A stretch of 64,000 nt of DNA from an uncultured Eubacterium sp. GTDB lineage: Bacteria > Bacillota > Clostridia > Lachnospirales > Lachnospiraceae. The notes beneath the pieces are model-generated. The model searched no databases. It was not told the DNA's origin and saw only the letters and a program-made list of their open reading frames with translations. This document shows positions 39,172 to 50,067 of this stretch, piece after piece. A program made the position numbers and the translations under genes. Each line of letters starts with the position of its first letter. Positions within the stretch are counted from its first letter, which is position 1. The stretch covers positions 1 through 64,000 of the forward strand of contig CAMWXD010000009.1 in the NCBI GenBank assembly GCA_947178105.1. Reading direction: 5' to 3'.

Positions 39172-39791
39172 TCTACAAAGAAGTTGCTGTTTTTTATAAA
39201 TGTATGGATAAAAAAATGCTCGGCATGGCGGCTGCCTTTTCTTTGCTGCTTCTTTACAGTGCCGGTATTTATGGCGGATTGATGGCTTCGGTTATGCTCG
39301 CTATGACAATCGGCGCACAAAATGTCATAAGCTATGTGAGTGATGATAAGGCACACTGGAAGTGGTATGAGATGGCAATGCCGGTCAGCAGCTTTCATGT
39401 GGTGGCGAGCAAGTATATCTCCGTGATCTGTACATTGGGATTTGGCATTGCAGGAAGCCTGCTGTTCAACCTGATATCCAGTGTGTGTTTTCAGGCCTTT
39501 GACGGCATGGTTTGGGGGCTTTCGGTATTTGCTGCTGTTTTTATACCGCTGTTTTGGACGGGGCTTTGTCTGCCGCTGACGTATTGGTTTGGCGTACAGT
39601 CTGCGCAGGCGCTGGGGCTGTTTTTTGTGATCCCTGTATTTTATATGGTGAAGTATTTTGAGGACGGAGCCGGAATATCGTTGATGACAGGCGCACTGTC
39701 CCCTTATATTTTAACGGCGGGAACGGCGGCAGTTGTTTTGTTTGCGCTCTCGCTTGCCGTCAGTACGGCGGGGTATGCACGCAGAAAGTAG
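39159..39791 (+). CDS. ABC-2 type permease
   Basis: multi-TM protein overlapping the ATPase gene. Confidence 0.75.
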   Translation: MRGLIYKEVAVFYKCMDKKMLGMAAAFSLLLLYSAGIYGGLMASVMLAMTIGAQNVISYVSDDKAHWKWYEMAMPVSSFHVVASKYISVICTLGFGIAGSLLFNLISSVCFQAFDGMVWGLSVFAAVFIPLFWTGLCLPLTYWFGVQSAQALGLFFVIPVFYMVKYFEDGAGISLMTGALSPYILTAGTAAVVLFALSLAVSTAGYARRK

Positions 39792-39858
39792 CATTGGGAC
39801 AGAGCGCGCGTGGACGGATTGTGATGCAAAGACGCTTTGTATCGGGAAGGAATGGAGT

Positions 39859-40560
39859 ATGAAGATTTTATTAGTGGAAGACGATATAGAAATCAGTGAG
39901 ATGTTAAAAAATTTTTTGCTTACGGAAAATTTTGAAGTCGTCACTGCCTATGATGGAGAAAGCGCCTGCAACAGCTTTTTTGCGGATGAGTACAGCCTTG
40001 TGCTGCTTGATCTGATGATTCCAAAAAGGAGCGGCATGGAAGTCATGAAGATCATCCGGGAAAAGAGTACGGTGCCGATTATGATACTCTCTGCAAAGGA
40101 TACGGATTCAGACAAGACGCTGGGACTGGGGCTTGGCGCTGATGATTATGTGACCAAGCCATTTTCCGTTACGGAGGTACTGGCAAGGATTAAGGCAAAT
40201 ATCAGAAGAAGTACACAGTATACGGCAAGCGCAGCAAAGGATGAAAAAGAACAGGCCGTGTTTCGAAAAGGGCAGCTTGTGTTAAATACAGAAGATTTTT
40301 CTGTATGCAAGAGCGGGCAAAGGGTAGAGCTTACAGCAAAAGAATTTGAGATCTTACAGCTTTTAATGAAGCACCCGAAAAAAGGCTATACAAAAGAGCA
40401 GCTTTATGCTTCTGTCTGGAAAGATGTGTATATTGGAGATGAAAATGCGGTCAATGTGCACATCAGCAGGCTGCGGAACAAGATCGAGGACAATCCCCGT
40501 AAGCCGCAATATATCGTTACGGTCTGGGGGATTGGGTATAAGCTGGGCGATATGGATTGA
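39859..40560 (+). CDS. OmpR family response regulator
   Basis: MKILLVEDDIEISEM...LLDLMIPKRSGMEV...TKPF; internal start at 39859. Confidence 0.9.
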   Translation: MKILLVEDDIEISEMLKNFLLTENFEVVTAYDGESACNSFFADEYSLVLLDLMIPKRSGMEVMKIIREKSTVPIMILSAKDTDSDKTLGLGLGADDYVTKPFSVTEVLARIKANIRRSTQYTASAAKDEKEQAVFRKGQLVLNTEDFSVCKSGQRVELTAKEFEILQLLMKHPKKGYTKEQLYASVWKDVYIGDENAVNVHISRLRNKIEDNPRKPQYIVTVWGIGYKLGDMD

Positions 40561-40595
40561 ACACATCGTTTTAAAACGACACAGGGGAGAGCGAT

Positions 40596-41549
40596 ATGAA
40601 CGGGCAACTAATCGTGTTTTTTTTAACAGGCGCATTGATTTTGCTGCTGGTGGTGATTACGTACCAGCGTATTTCTTTTAAAAAAGGAATACATACCGAG
40701 ATAGAGCAAATCGGCAAAACATTGTCGGATATTCTGGAAAACGGAAGCGAAGAAAAAGTGATGGTATTTACAGATGACCAGGCGGTTCAGAGATTGTGTG
40801 AACAGATCAACAGGCTGCTATTAGACCGTCAGAAAATCAGCGTGGAATACCGCAGACAGGAACTATCCTCGAAAAAAATGCTTTCCAATATTTCACATGA
40901 TATGAAAACACCGCTGACAGTCATTCTTGGTTATTTGGAAATCCTGCGTTTACAGGATGCAGAAAATGAAGCGCTGCAAAAAGCAGAGGCAAAGGCAAAG
41001 CAGGTGATGGAGCTGATCGACCAGTTTTTTACATTGGCAAAGCTGGAGGCAGGGGAAAGGAACCTGGAGCTTACCAAAATCGATATCAGCGAAGTATGCA
41101 GGGAGAATGTGCTGGAATTTTACGAGCTTTTGCTGCAAAAGGAATATACGGTAGAGCTGTCCATCCCGGAAAAAAGCATTTTTGTGCAGGGAGAACGAAA
41201 ATCCATAGACAGGATTTTAAACAATCTGATATCAAATGTGCTGCGTTACGGCAATGATGGAAATTATATCGGGATTTTCATGCGGGAAGATATGGATGCT
41301 GTTTTTATCGATGTCGCAGACCATGGAAAAGGGATTGAAAAGGAGTTTGCGGACAGTGTGTTTGAACGGCTGTATACGATGGAGGATTCCCGCAACCGAA
41401 AGATCCAGGGCAACGGGCTGGGACTGACAATCGCAAGAAACCTTGCAAGGCAGATGGGAGGGGATCTTTTACTGGAGAGTGAGCCGGGCAGGAGGACAGT
41501 GTTTACAGTCGTATTAAAAAGGTATATTTCCCGCGAAAGAAATTTGTAA
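40596..41549 (+). CDS. sensor histidine kinase
   Basis: NISHDMKTPLTVILGYLEIL; NGLGLTIARNLARQMGG. Confidence 0.9.
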   Translation: MNGQLIVFFLTGALILLLVVITYQRISFKKGIHTEIEQIGKTLSDILENGSEEKVMVFTDDQAVQRLCEQINRLLLDRQKISVEYRRQELSSKKMLSNISHDMKTPLTVILGYLEILRLQDAENEALQKAEAKAKQVMELIDQFFTLAKLEAGERNLELTKIDISEVCRENVLEFYELLLQKEYTVELSIPEKSIFVQGERKSIDRILNNLISNVLRYGNDGNYIGIFMREDMDAVFIDVADHGKGIEKEFADSVFERLYTMEDSRNRKIQGNGLGLTIARNLARQMGGDLLLESEPGRRTVFTVVLKRYISRERNL

Positions 41550-41613
41550 GAATTGCGCAAGGCTTTTGCAAAACTGAGGTGTTATCATGTCTTTCAGAAG
41601 GGAGGCAGATACG

Positions 41614-42546
41614 ATGACAAATTTATTACAGACAAATCAGTTGACTAAGATCATCGATGGAAAGACATTGGTGAAAAATGTAAATATGCACGTTAACAAA
41701 GGGGAGATCTATGGATTTCTTGGCCCAAACGGCGCTGGGAAGACGACGGTGATGAAGATGGTGACAAACCTCTGGAAGCCGACGACAGGGATGATTGAGC
41801 TGTTTGGAGAGAGGCTTACGCCAACGTCTTATGGGGTGTTAAAACGAATCGGCAGTATGATAGAGTTTCCTTGCTTTTACAATCATATGAGCGGGAAAGA
41901 AAACCTGCGTCTGCATTGTGAGTATATGGGGTATTATGCGTCAGGCAGTGTGGAACGTGCGTTGGAAGCGCTGGAGCTTGCGAATGCGGCGGATCAGGCG
42001 GTAAAGAGCTATTCCCTGGGGATGAAGCAGCGGCTTGGGATCGCTCGTGCGATCCTGAGCAAGCCAGAGCTGTTGGTGCTGGATGAGCCGACAAATGGAC
42101 TGGATCCAGCCGGAATAAAGAAAATCAGGGAACTGTTAAAGCGGCTGTGTACGGAATATGGGATTACGATTCTCCTGTCCAGCCATATCCTGTCTGAAGT
42201 AGAAAGCATTGCGGATACGATCGGCGTGATCGTGCATGGAGATCTGAAAAAGGAAATCTCAATGCAGGAAATCTCGGAAATGAATACGGCATATATTGAG
42301 ATTGACGTTGAAGATGCAAAAAAAGCCGCGTATGTGCTGGATGACAAAATGGGATTAACGAATTTTAAGCTGGTCGATGAGTATAAGCTCCGCATTTATG
42401 ACCCGAAGGTAACGCCGGAAGAGGCTGCGAAGACATTGGCGCTGCATGACGTCGAGATTCACTCGATCGGCAGAAAGACGGCGAGCCTGGAGGATTATTT
42501 TCTGAAAGTAACAGGGCAGGGCAAAAGCACTGATAAAGCAGTCTGA
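41614..42546 (+). CDS. ABC transporter ATP-binding protein (peptide-antibiotic resistance type)
   Basis: GPNGAGKTT; YSLGMKQRLGIARAILSKPELLVLDEPTNGLDPAG. Confidence 0.9.
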   Translation: MTNLLQTNQLTKIIDGKTLVKNVNMHVNKGEIYGFLGPNGAGKTTVMKMVTNLWKPTTGMIELFGERLTPTSYGVLKRIGSMIEFPCFYNHMSGKENLRLHCEYMGYYASGSVERALEALELANAADQAVKSYSLGMKQRLGIARAILSKPELLVLDEPTNGLDPAGIKKIRELLKRLCTEYGITILLSSHILSEVESIADTIGVIVHGDLKKEISMQEISEMNTAYIEIDVEDAKKAAYVLDDKMGLTNFKLVDEYKLRIYDPKVTPEEAAKTLALHDVEIHSIGRKTASLEDYFLKVTGQGKSTDKAV

Positions 42547-42565
42547 TTTGGGAGGGGGAAATAAG

Positions 42566-43270
42566 ATGTTAAAGCTGATTCGCTTGGAATGGAATAAAAA
42601 TAATGTTGGGAAATATATCCGCAACGCCTGTATTTTGGCAGCGGTGCTTTGCCTGTTTGTATACGCGCTGGCGTTTTTAGGCATAGCCAACGACCCGGAC
42701 GGGACGCTGGACGCGGTAGAAGGAATGGATACTATATCGTCCCCGATTGAGCTGTTTACAAGTATGTCGTTTTTAGTGTTTACAGGCGTGATGCTGGCTT
42801 CTTTTATCGTAAGCGCATACAAAAATAAAACCATGGATCTGATGTTTTCTTATCCGATTAAACGGCAAAAGATTCTTGCATCGCAGATGGCTGCTGTGTG
42901 GATCTTTAATTTTACGGCGCTTGTAGTCACCAAGCTGCTGATATACGGTTGCATAGCGATTGAGGCAAGGAGAATGCAGTCGTCTTTTGGCATAGACTTT
43001 GATATGGGCAGCGCCGGCTTTTATATCCAGCTACTGATAAAGTCAGCGGTGATCGTCAGCATGGGCTTTATTGCATTGTTTGTCGGGCTGAAAATGCGTT
43101 CACAGGCAGCGGTGATCGTTACATCGTTTGTACTGATTCTGCTGACCCAGGCAAATATCGGAGATTATTCTCTTGCTGGCAATGCTGTGTTTCCTCTGCT
43201 GCTGGTTGCAGTATCTGTAATGTTTGCAGTGCTGTCTGTCTGGAATGTGGAGGAGCGGGATTTGCTGTAA
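42566..43270 (+). CDS. ABC-2 type permease
   Basis: multi-TM, directly downstream of the ATPase. Confidence 0.8.
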   Translation: MLKLIRLEWNKNNVGKYIRNACILAAVLCLFVYALAFLGIANDPDGTLDAVEGMDTISSPIELFTSMSFLVFTGVMLASFIVSAYKNKTMDLMFSYPIKRQKILASQMAAVWIFNFTALVVTKLLIYGCIAIEARRMQSSFGIDFDMGSAGFYIQLLIKSAVIVSMGFIALFVGLKMRSQAAVIVTSFVLILLTQANIGDYSLAGNAVFPLLLVAVSVMFAVLSVWNVEERDLL

Positions 43271-43411
43271 TAGAATGTAAACCTCTGGATGACATTTTTT
43301 GGCTAAATTGCGTTTCCGGCGTGGTGGATTTTCCGAAACAGCTTTGTTATTCTGAATTAGGACATAAGGGATGCGGCGCCGCGAGTATATGTGTTTTGAA
43401 GGAGGAGTATC

Positions 43412-44146
43412 ATGAGCTTAGGAAAAAATATTCAGTATTTAAGAAAACAAAAGAAGATGACACAGGAACAGTTGGCTGAGGCTATGGCCGTTTCCCGCCA
43501 GACGATATCCAGATGGGAAACAGACGAAATTATACCGGAGCTGAATAAACTGGTTGCGTTAAGCGAGCTGTTCGCCTGTAAACTGGATTCCCTGGTCAGA
43601 GAAGATATGGGCGCCTGCGATGAGATCTATTCAGAGGTTACAGTAAAAACAGTAAAAGCGTTTCGGATGGCAAGATATGTCATGCTTACACCGAATCCAG
43701 AAGACGATGTAAATGGCTATATGGATAACTGGGCAAGGCGTTCAGGTTTGCTGGAATTGCAGCCGGATGCAATGAGGATTGGCTGGGATTTCCCTTTTGT
43801 TCCGCCTGAAATGCACACGAGGTTTGGCATTCATGGCTATGTGGCAGCGTATATTTTACCAGAAGGGTTTGCAACAAGCTGCCCAGGGGTGGAATTTGCC
43901 GATCAAAAGGAAGCCGATTATGCGGTTATAACAATCTATGATCCTTTTGCAGCGGTAGACCGTATCCGAAAAGGCTATAAAAGAGTCCTGGAGTTTTTGC
44001 AGGCAAATGGGTTTTGCGAAAAGCCGAAGGAGGGGGTCTTATCCTGCTTTGAATATGTATATGAAAAAGAAGGGATGACTTGTATGGACGTATATCTCCA
44101 TGTGGACAGTGTTTCAAAGACAGATAGTTTTACAAACTTTTCGTAG
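43412..44146 (+). CDS. XRE HTH regulator with GyrI-like C-terminal domain
   Basis: MTQEQLAEAMAVSRQTISRWETD...; C-terminal effector-binding-like region. Confidence 0.75.
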   Translation: MSLGKNIQYLRKQKKMTQEQLAEAMAVSRQTISRWETDEIIPELNKLVALSELFACKLDSLVREDMGACDEIYSEVTVKTVKAFRMARYVMLTPNPEDDVNGYMDNWARRSGLLELQPDAMRIGWDFPFVPPEMHTRFGIHGYVAAYILPEGFATSCPGVEFADQKEADYAVITIYDPFAAVDRIRKGYKRVLEFLQANGFCEKPKEGVLSCFEYVYEKEGMTCMDVYLHVDSVSKTDSFTNFS

Positions 44147-44260
44147 GATGTATTGTATATAATAAATCTGTCTGGATTGCGGAGAAGAGGCAGGGCTTGG
44201 TTTGACTTTTCACATTAGTGGTGATAGCATATAGAATAAAGGTGAAAGGGGAATAGCATT

Positions 44261-44602
44261 ATGCCAGTAACTGTAAATACTCTATTGGGGGAATATGTGG
44301 AACAGGTGAGTAAAATATTCGGGGAGCATTTAAAATCAGTGATTTTATATGGGTCTTATGCCAGAGGAGATTTTACGGCAGATTCGGATATTGATATTAT
44401 GATTTTGCTAGACTTGACAGATTTGGAGATTGAAAAGTATAGTCAACAGTTGTCATGGGCGACTTACGATTTTAACGAAGAACACGGTACGGATATTAAA
44501 CCTATTGCAAAGAGTGATACGCATTTTAAAAAGTGGTTGGGAGTTTATCCTTTTTATACAAATGTACAAAAAGAAGGAGTGACGCTATATGGATTTGTAT
44601 GA
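44261..44602 (+). CDS. MNT nucleotidyltransferase (MntA-like antitoxin)
   Basis: LYGSYARGDFTADSDIDIMILLD. Confidence 0.85.
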   Translation: MPVTVNTLLGEYVEQVSKIFGEHLKSVILYGSYARGDFTADSDIDIMILLDLTDLEIEKYSQQLSWATYDFNEEHGTDIKPIAKSDTHFKKWLGVYPFYTNVQKEGVTLYGFV

Positions 44603-45011
44603 AAGAGGAAGTGTCAGTGATTTGGTACGCTATCGTATTGAAACGGCTAAAAGTGATTTACAGTCAGCGAATATTCTGATGAAAGAGGGAGAATTCAGAG
44701 GAGCTAATAACAGGGCTTATTATGCGATATATCATGCAATTTCGGCTGTCCATGCATTGAATGGGAATTCCTATAAAAGACATAAAGATACATTGGCAAA
44801 TTTTAATAAGGATTATATCAAAACGGAAATCTTTCCGAAAGCATTTGGGAGGAAGATTGCCAGGGCGGAAGAAATCCGCCATGCCAGTGACTATGATGAT
44901 TTTTACATTGCTACAAAAGAGAAAGCAGAAGAACAGATTATGACAGCAAAGGAATTAATTGAATTAATAGAGGCATATTGTTTAAAGAAATGCTCTATCC
45001 AATCAATATAA
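44589..45011 (+). CDS. HEPN domain protein (HepT-like)
   Basis: RIETAKSDLQSANILMKEGEFRGANNRAYYAIYHAISAVH; 14-nt overlap with the MNT gene. Confidence 0.85.
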   Translation: MDLYERGSVSDLVRYRIETAKSDLQSANILMKEGEFRGANNRAYYAIYHAISAVHALNGNSYKRHKDTLANFNKDYIKTEIFPKAFGRKIARAEEIRHASDYDDFYIATKEKAEEQIMTAKELIELIEAYCLKKCSIQSI

Positions 45012-46284
45012 CAACCCGAAACGACTGTCCATCATAAGTAATATCCAGCGTTCCCTCATATCTCTCAACAATTCCCTGCACAGAAGATATGCCGATACCA
45101 TGTATCCTTTGGTCTTCTTTATCGGTCAGGTAGCGGTCTTTCCTGCGCTTGATTTCATTGTTTTTTGTATTTACCAGAGAAAAGCTGAAATAGCCGTTTT
45201 CGGTATAGCGGCATTTCAGTTCGATGCTGCGTTTGGATGGATCTTCGATTTTACGGCAGGCTTCAATGGCATTATCCAGTGTGTTGGCGAATATGGTGCA
45301 TAGGCTGACGTCGTCAAGCAGCATCATCCCATCTATGCTGATATGGAAAAACAGGTCAATGCCAGCTTCCGTGGCAAGTGTATATTTGGCGTTTAAAACG
45401 GCATTCACGACGCTGTTGGCGCAGAACCGCCGGCTTGCAGTCTGTATGGAACCGGAGATCTTGGCAAAGTATGCTTTTGCCTCGTTGGTGTTGCCGTTTT
45501 CCAAAAGCTGGCCGACCACAGCCAGATGGTGATTCAGGTCATGGCGGAATTTACGGATCTGGTTTTGGCTGTGTTCCAGCTCTTCGTAGTAGTTTTTCTG
45601 GAGCTGGAGGTTTTTGCGTTCCAGGTCGGCGAGAATCCCGTCGGCAAGGGAAGAGGCAAGCTGTAGGCTGCCGATATTGGCAGCGATACAAGCAAAGGCA
45701 CATGGCCATATATAATAGGACTTTTGCTCTGGCGACAGAAAGAGGCAGCTAAAGATCCCTGTAAAGGATGCGGCGCAGATGACGCTGGTGATACCCCAGG
45801 CACTGTCTGTAAAAGTCTCCTGTATTTTTGCCAGCTTTTTATGAAAAAAATGATAGAAAGCGGCAAAAAAAGCGGCTGGCAGTATCGTGGACAGATTTGA
45901 GCAGATGCTGTTTGGCAAGGTGTCTTCAGCTTTATAATGGATAAAATACAATTTTCCTGTGATATCAAATACTAAAAAATTTAAGGCAGAAGAAATCGGC
46001 AGCAGGATAATGGCAAGCGCCAGCTTTACAGAGCAGTTTCCCTTGTATAACAGGAAATTTAACAAGAGAAATAAAACGAAAGCAAAGCTGATATTATATA
46101 GATCCTGCGGGAAGATCACGATGGACGATACGACCGTGTACCCGACAAGCCCTGCTGCAAACGGCAGTATTCCGTGTTTTCTTTTCAGGCAGCAGTCTAT
46201 GCACTTCATAAAAAACCAGCCTTCGATAAACTGCAAAAGATTGCCGAGTGTTTGAAACAAAAAAATGATAACGGTAGTGTCCAT
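44995..46284 (-). CDS. GHKL sensor histidine kinase
   Basis: FRHDLNHHLAVVGQLLENG; TLDNAIEACRKI; RIHGIGISSVQGIVERY. Confidence 0.9.
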   Translation of the reverse strand: MDTTVIIFLFQTLGNLLQFIEGWFFMKCIDCCLKRKHGILPFAAGLVGYTVVSSIVIFPQDLYNISFAFVLFLLLNFLLYKGNCSVKLALAIILLPISSALNFLVFDITGKLYFIHYKAEDTLPNSICSNLSTILPAAFFAAFYHFFHKKLAKIQETFTDSAWGITSVICAASFTGIFSCLFLSPEQKSYYIWPCAFACIAANIGSLQLASSLADGILADLERKNLQLQKNYYEELEHSQNQIRKFRHDLNHHLAVVGQLLENGNTNEAKAYFAKISGSIQTASRRFCANSVVNAVLNAKYTLATEAGIDLFFHISIDGMMLLDDVSLCTIFANTLDNAIEACRKIEDPSKRSIELKCRYTENGYFSFSLVNTKNNEIKRRKDRYLTDKEDQRIHGIGISSVQGIVERYEGTLDITYDGQSFRVVILIG

Positions 46285-46306
46285 AAATGTCTCCTGTCAG
46301 TAGGTT

Positions 46307-47008
46307 TTATTTTAAAATCATCTGTGCGAAAGAAGAAGCAAGCGCCAGTTTATAAGTACGGCTGACAGGCAGCTCTTTTTCGTTGCATATACACTTTGCA
46401 GCTTCTACTCTGGAAATATAGTGCAGGTTTACGATGTAGCGGTTATGTATCCGCTGAAAAAAACCGGGCAGTTCTGCTTCGACTTCGCCCAGCTTGCGGT
46501 AAAAGGAGACAGTGCTTCCATCCTGGATTTTGGCATGGATTGTGCGCCTGTCACTTTTAAAATAACAGATTTCATGAAAAGGGATACGCAGTGTGCCGGA
46601 TTTTTGTTCTATAAGAAAGTATTGTGCTGCATGGGTATGCAGCTCATCGATTGCCCGATCCAGGATTTGTTTGATCTTTGTTTCCTGATAAGGCTTTAGG
46701 ATATATTGGAATGCCTGCACCTCATATCCTTCAAATACATAATCGGGATAAGCCGTTATAAAAATTATCAGCATTTTGAATCCGGCTAAGCGCAGGGCTT
46801 TTGCGGTATCCATCCCGCCCATGCCAGGCATTTCAATGTCAAGAAACAAAAGGTCAGGCGGATTGTCATTTACTTTTTGCAGCAATGCATTGCCGGATTC
46901 ATATTCTGTGATCTCGCAGGCAATGCCTTTTAGCGCTAAGTGTATTTTGGCCAGATGTTTCAACTGCCTGCGCAGGCTCTTTTCATCGTCGCAGATTGCA
47001 AGCTTCAT
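46307..47008 (-). CDS. LytTR-family response regulator
   Basis: LFLDIEMPGMGGMDTAK receiver; FQRIHNRYIVNLHYISRVEA LytTR. Confidence 0.9.
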   Translation of the reverse strand: MKLAICDDEKSLRRQLKHLAKIHLALKGIACEITEYESGNALLQKVNDNPPDLLFLDIEMPGMGGMDTAKALRLAGFKMLIIFITAYPDYVFEGYEVQAFQYILKPYQETKIKQILDRAIDELHTHAAQYFLIEQKSGTLRIPFHEICYFKSDRRTIHAKIQDGSTVSFYRKLGEVEAELPGFFQRIHNRYIVNLHYISRVEAAKCICNEKELPVSRTYKLALASSFAQMILK

Positions 47009-47213
47009 GTTTGGTTCTCCTTCCGGTTTCAGATCTTTTTTAGTTTAGCATACGGATTTTGAAAAATCTATAAGATATACAAATATTACAAAATCTGTGC
47101 CAAACTTAACATCAAACAGCCGGACAGCGACAGGATAAAGCGTTATGATAAGCATGGTATTTTACAGCTTGGAAGCTGTAAACCTGCATTGTTACGAAAA
47201 AGGAGGCAGACAG

Positions 47214-47969
47214 ATGTTGGAAGTCAATCACTTAAACAAAAGCTATACAAATGGAACAACCACGTATCCGGTGCTTAAGGATGTATCTTTTCAGATTCAA
47301 AAGGGAGAATTTGTGGCGGTCATGGGACCGTCGGGAAGCGGGAAAACGACGCTGTTAAATTGTATTTCCTGCTTTATTCCGCATGACAGCGGCAGTGTGC
47401 GGCTGGGCGGACAGGAATTGTCAAATATGAATGAAACACAGCTTGCGGCGGTCAGAAACCAAAAGCTGGGGTTTGTATTTCAGGATTTTATGCTCTTGGA
47501 CGGCCTGACGGTTAGGGAAAATATCTGCCTGCCGCAGATCATTGCAGGAAAACCGATTCCGCAGATGGAAGCAAAGTCGGAAAAATTCTGTGCGCTTTTT
47601 GGCATAGACAAAATCATGGACAAATATCCGGCGGAAATATCCGGAGGGGAAAAGCAGCGAACGGCAGTCGCAAGGTCGCTGATGAATAACCCATATATCA
47701 TTCTGGCGGATGAGCCGACCGGAAATCTTGACAGCAAGTCATGCAACGCAGTGATTACGGCGTTTTTGCACGCAAAGGAACGGGTTGGCGCTACGATTTT
47801 TATGGTAACACATGACAGCTATGCGGCATCGTTTTGTGACCGCGTGATCGTATTAAAAGACGGCGTGATCTATCGGGAAGCAGGAAGAAGGGGTGACCGG
47901 CGCCAGTTTATGGATGAGTTGCTGGACATTCTGCGAGGCATGGGAGGTGATGGCAATGACCATGCGTAA
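47214..47969 (+). CDS. ABC transporter ATP-binding protein (BceA type)
   Basis: GPSGSGKTTLLNCIS; ISGGEKQRTAVARSLMNNPYIILADEPTGNLD. Confidence 0.9.
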   Translation: MLEVNHLNKSYTNGTTTYPVLKDVSFQIQKGEFVAVMGPSGSGKTTLLNCISCFIPHDSGSVRLGGQELSNMNETQLAAVRNQKLGFVFQDFMLLDGLTVRENICLPQIIAGKPIPQMEAKSEKFCALFGIDKIMDKYPAEISGGEKQRTAVARSLMNNPYIILADEPTGNLDSKSCNAVITAFLHAKERVGATIFMVTHDSYAASFCDRVIVLKDGVIYREAGRRGDRRQFMDELLDILRGMGGDGNDHA

Positions 47970-50067
47970 AGTATATGACAGTCTTCGCAAAAGCAGCAGA
48001 GGCCAGTATTTGCTGTTGGGATTTTGTATTTTTTTATCGGTGCTGCTTATGACATCTTTTGCGCTGATGTACTATGGCCCTACGGTACAGGAATTTTTGC
48101 CGGAAGGCGGCGATACCCGCAAAATGGCATCCCTGCTTTTGGCAGTTACAGCAGTCGGATGTTTTCTTTTTACCGTCTATGCATCCAGCCTGTTTTTTCG
48201 GTACAAGTCCAGGGAATATGGGGTACTGATGGCGCTTGGGATGCAGAAAAAAGCGCTGCGCAGGCTGCTGTTTCAGGAATTGCTGCTTTTAACAGCAGCG
48301 GCGTCCCTGCTTGGATTTGCCTGCTCTGTGCCGGTTTCTTTTTTTATCTGGAAGCTGTTTGAATTGTTTATCATATCCAATGAACAGATGGCGTACCATT
48401 TTGGGTGGACGGGATTTTTACCAGGGATCCTTTTTGGTACAGCGATGGTATGTGCACTTGGCCTTGCAGGAAAGAAATTCATAAATCGTTCCAATATTAT
48501 GGAGATTCTGCGCACGCAGCAAAAGTCTGAAATGGTAAAAGAAATCAAAAGCTGGACATTTCCGGTGGGTTGTATTTTGATGGTTCTTGGCGTCTTGCTC
48601 GGCAGCGGCCTGTCGCAGTTTGTGGCAAATATATGGAAGATCAATCTGCCGTCGGTATTTTATCTTGTATATTTGCTTTCCTTATATGGCATCTATTTGC
48701 TGCTTCTGTCGATCGTGGCACAGAACCGGACACGGAAAAACAAGAAAAAATATTACGCCAATCTGGTATCCATCAGCCTCATGCGATTTACGGCAAAAGC
48801 AACGACGCGCAATATGTGCGTGATTGTGCTGCTGCTGTTCGTCTGCTGCTTCTCTGTCTTTTACGGCACACAGTATACAATGGCGCCAGGACTATTGTAC
48901 GATGGCAGCGGAAAGGCATTTGCGATGCATTACCCTGCAAAAGAAACGCAGATAGAAACACAGATTGGCAGCGATGAGATTGAGGATACCGCGTTACGCT
49001 ATCAAATACAGGTGACAGATTTTGCAGAAGCTGATGCGGCAAACCTGGTGATATCGTATCACAGGCGTGATTTTAATGAGGACGGAACAAGGTATCTGGA
49101 CTTGTACAGCGACCGGGAAAAAGCGGCGCTGTTTATTCCAGAAACTGCATATCAGGCTGCAACGGGGAAAGAGGTATCGGTACTGGCGGGGCATTATAAG
49201 GCCGTGTTAACTGCGGATTTTCACGAGTTTTTTGATTTTGCGGACGGATTAAAGGAAGCCATGAATCCCGATACTGGCGAGAGCTTTCCGCTCGTATTTG
49301 ACGGGAAGCTGGAAAACAATACACTTGCACAGATGAGCAAGCCGTTTTTATATGTGGTGAATCAGGCTGATTATGAAATTATGACACAAGGGCTGGATAC
49401 AGAGTATCAAGAACATCTTGTCTTTTTCAATGTCACAGATTTAGAAAATTCCTATGATTTTGCAAAAGATCTGCTCGGGCAGTATGTCAGCGCTTGCAGT
49501 GCTCGCTCGGATCATATCGGAAACTGGGATATTTGGGAACAAAAGCTTGCAGACAGCGCTGGAGAACAATATGGCTACGAAGGAGGCTGCAACCTGTCGA
49601 TTGAAAATCCGCTTCTGCTAAGCGACTGGAAATATGCGCCGCAGTTTCAGATCCTGACAGTACAGGACAGAATGCAGCTCATCAGCGTATATGTGATGCT
49701 TAGCCTGTATATTTTTATTATTTCCATTGCCGCAGTCAGTGTGATGTGCTATGTCAGAAGCATATCAGTAGCGAACGACAACCAGGCATTGTTTGTCAGC
49801 CTGTCCAGGCTCGGAGCCGGTCGGGCTTACCAGCGAAAGGTCTTAAAAAACCAGCTCGCCCGGATCTTCCAGTACCCGGCAGTAATCGGCTGCGGGCTGG
49901 GATACCTGTTTTCCTTTGTTATGGAATATTTTAATGATGGAAAGCTCGTGAAAGCAGAAGTGACAGCGATGGGGCTGCTTGCAGTGATAATTGCAGGCGT
50001 AGCCGCTGTGCTGTATGTTGTGTATCGGTATGCGGCTAAGAAGGCTGAGGAGATTGTGGGGATTTGA
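47950..50067 (+). CDS. FtsX-like permease (BceB type)
   Basis: multi-TM with large extracellular insert; RBS gggaggtg before ATG 47950. Confidence 0.85.
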   Translation: MAMTMRKVYDSLRKSSRGQYLLLGFCIFLSVLLMTSFALMYYGPTVQEFLPEGGDTRKMASLLLAVTAVGCFLFTVYASSLFFRYKSREYGVLMALGMQKKALRRLLFQELLLLTAAASLLGFACSVPVSFFIWKLFELFIISNEQMAYHFGWTGFLPGILFGTAMVCALGLAGKKFINRSNIMEILRTQQKSEMVKEIKSWTFPVGCILMVLGVLLGSGLSQFVANIWKINLPSVFYLVYLLSLYGIYLLLLSIVAQNRTRKNKKKYYANLVSISLMRFTAKATTRNMCVIVLLLFVCCFSVFYGTQYTMAPGLLYDGSGKAFAMHYPAKETQIETQIGSDEIEDTALRYQIQVTDFAEADAANLVISYHRRDFNEDGTRYLDLYSDREKAALFIPETAYQAATGKEVSVLAGHYKAVLTADFHEFFDFADGLKEAMNPDTGESFPLVFDGKLENNTLAQMSKPFLYVVNQADYEIMTQGLDTEYQEHLVFFNVTDLENSYDFAKDLLGQYVSACSARSDHIGNWDIWEQKLADSAGEQYGYEGGCNLSIENPLLLSDWKYAPQFQILTVQDRMQLISVYVMLSLYIFIISIAAVSVMCYVRSISVANDNQALFVSLSRLGAGRAYQRKVLKNQLARIFQYPAVIGCGLGYLFSFVMEYFNDGKLVKAEVTAMGLLAVIIAGVAAVLYVVYRYAAKKAEEIVGI

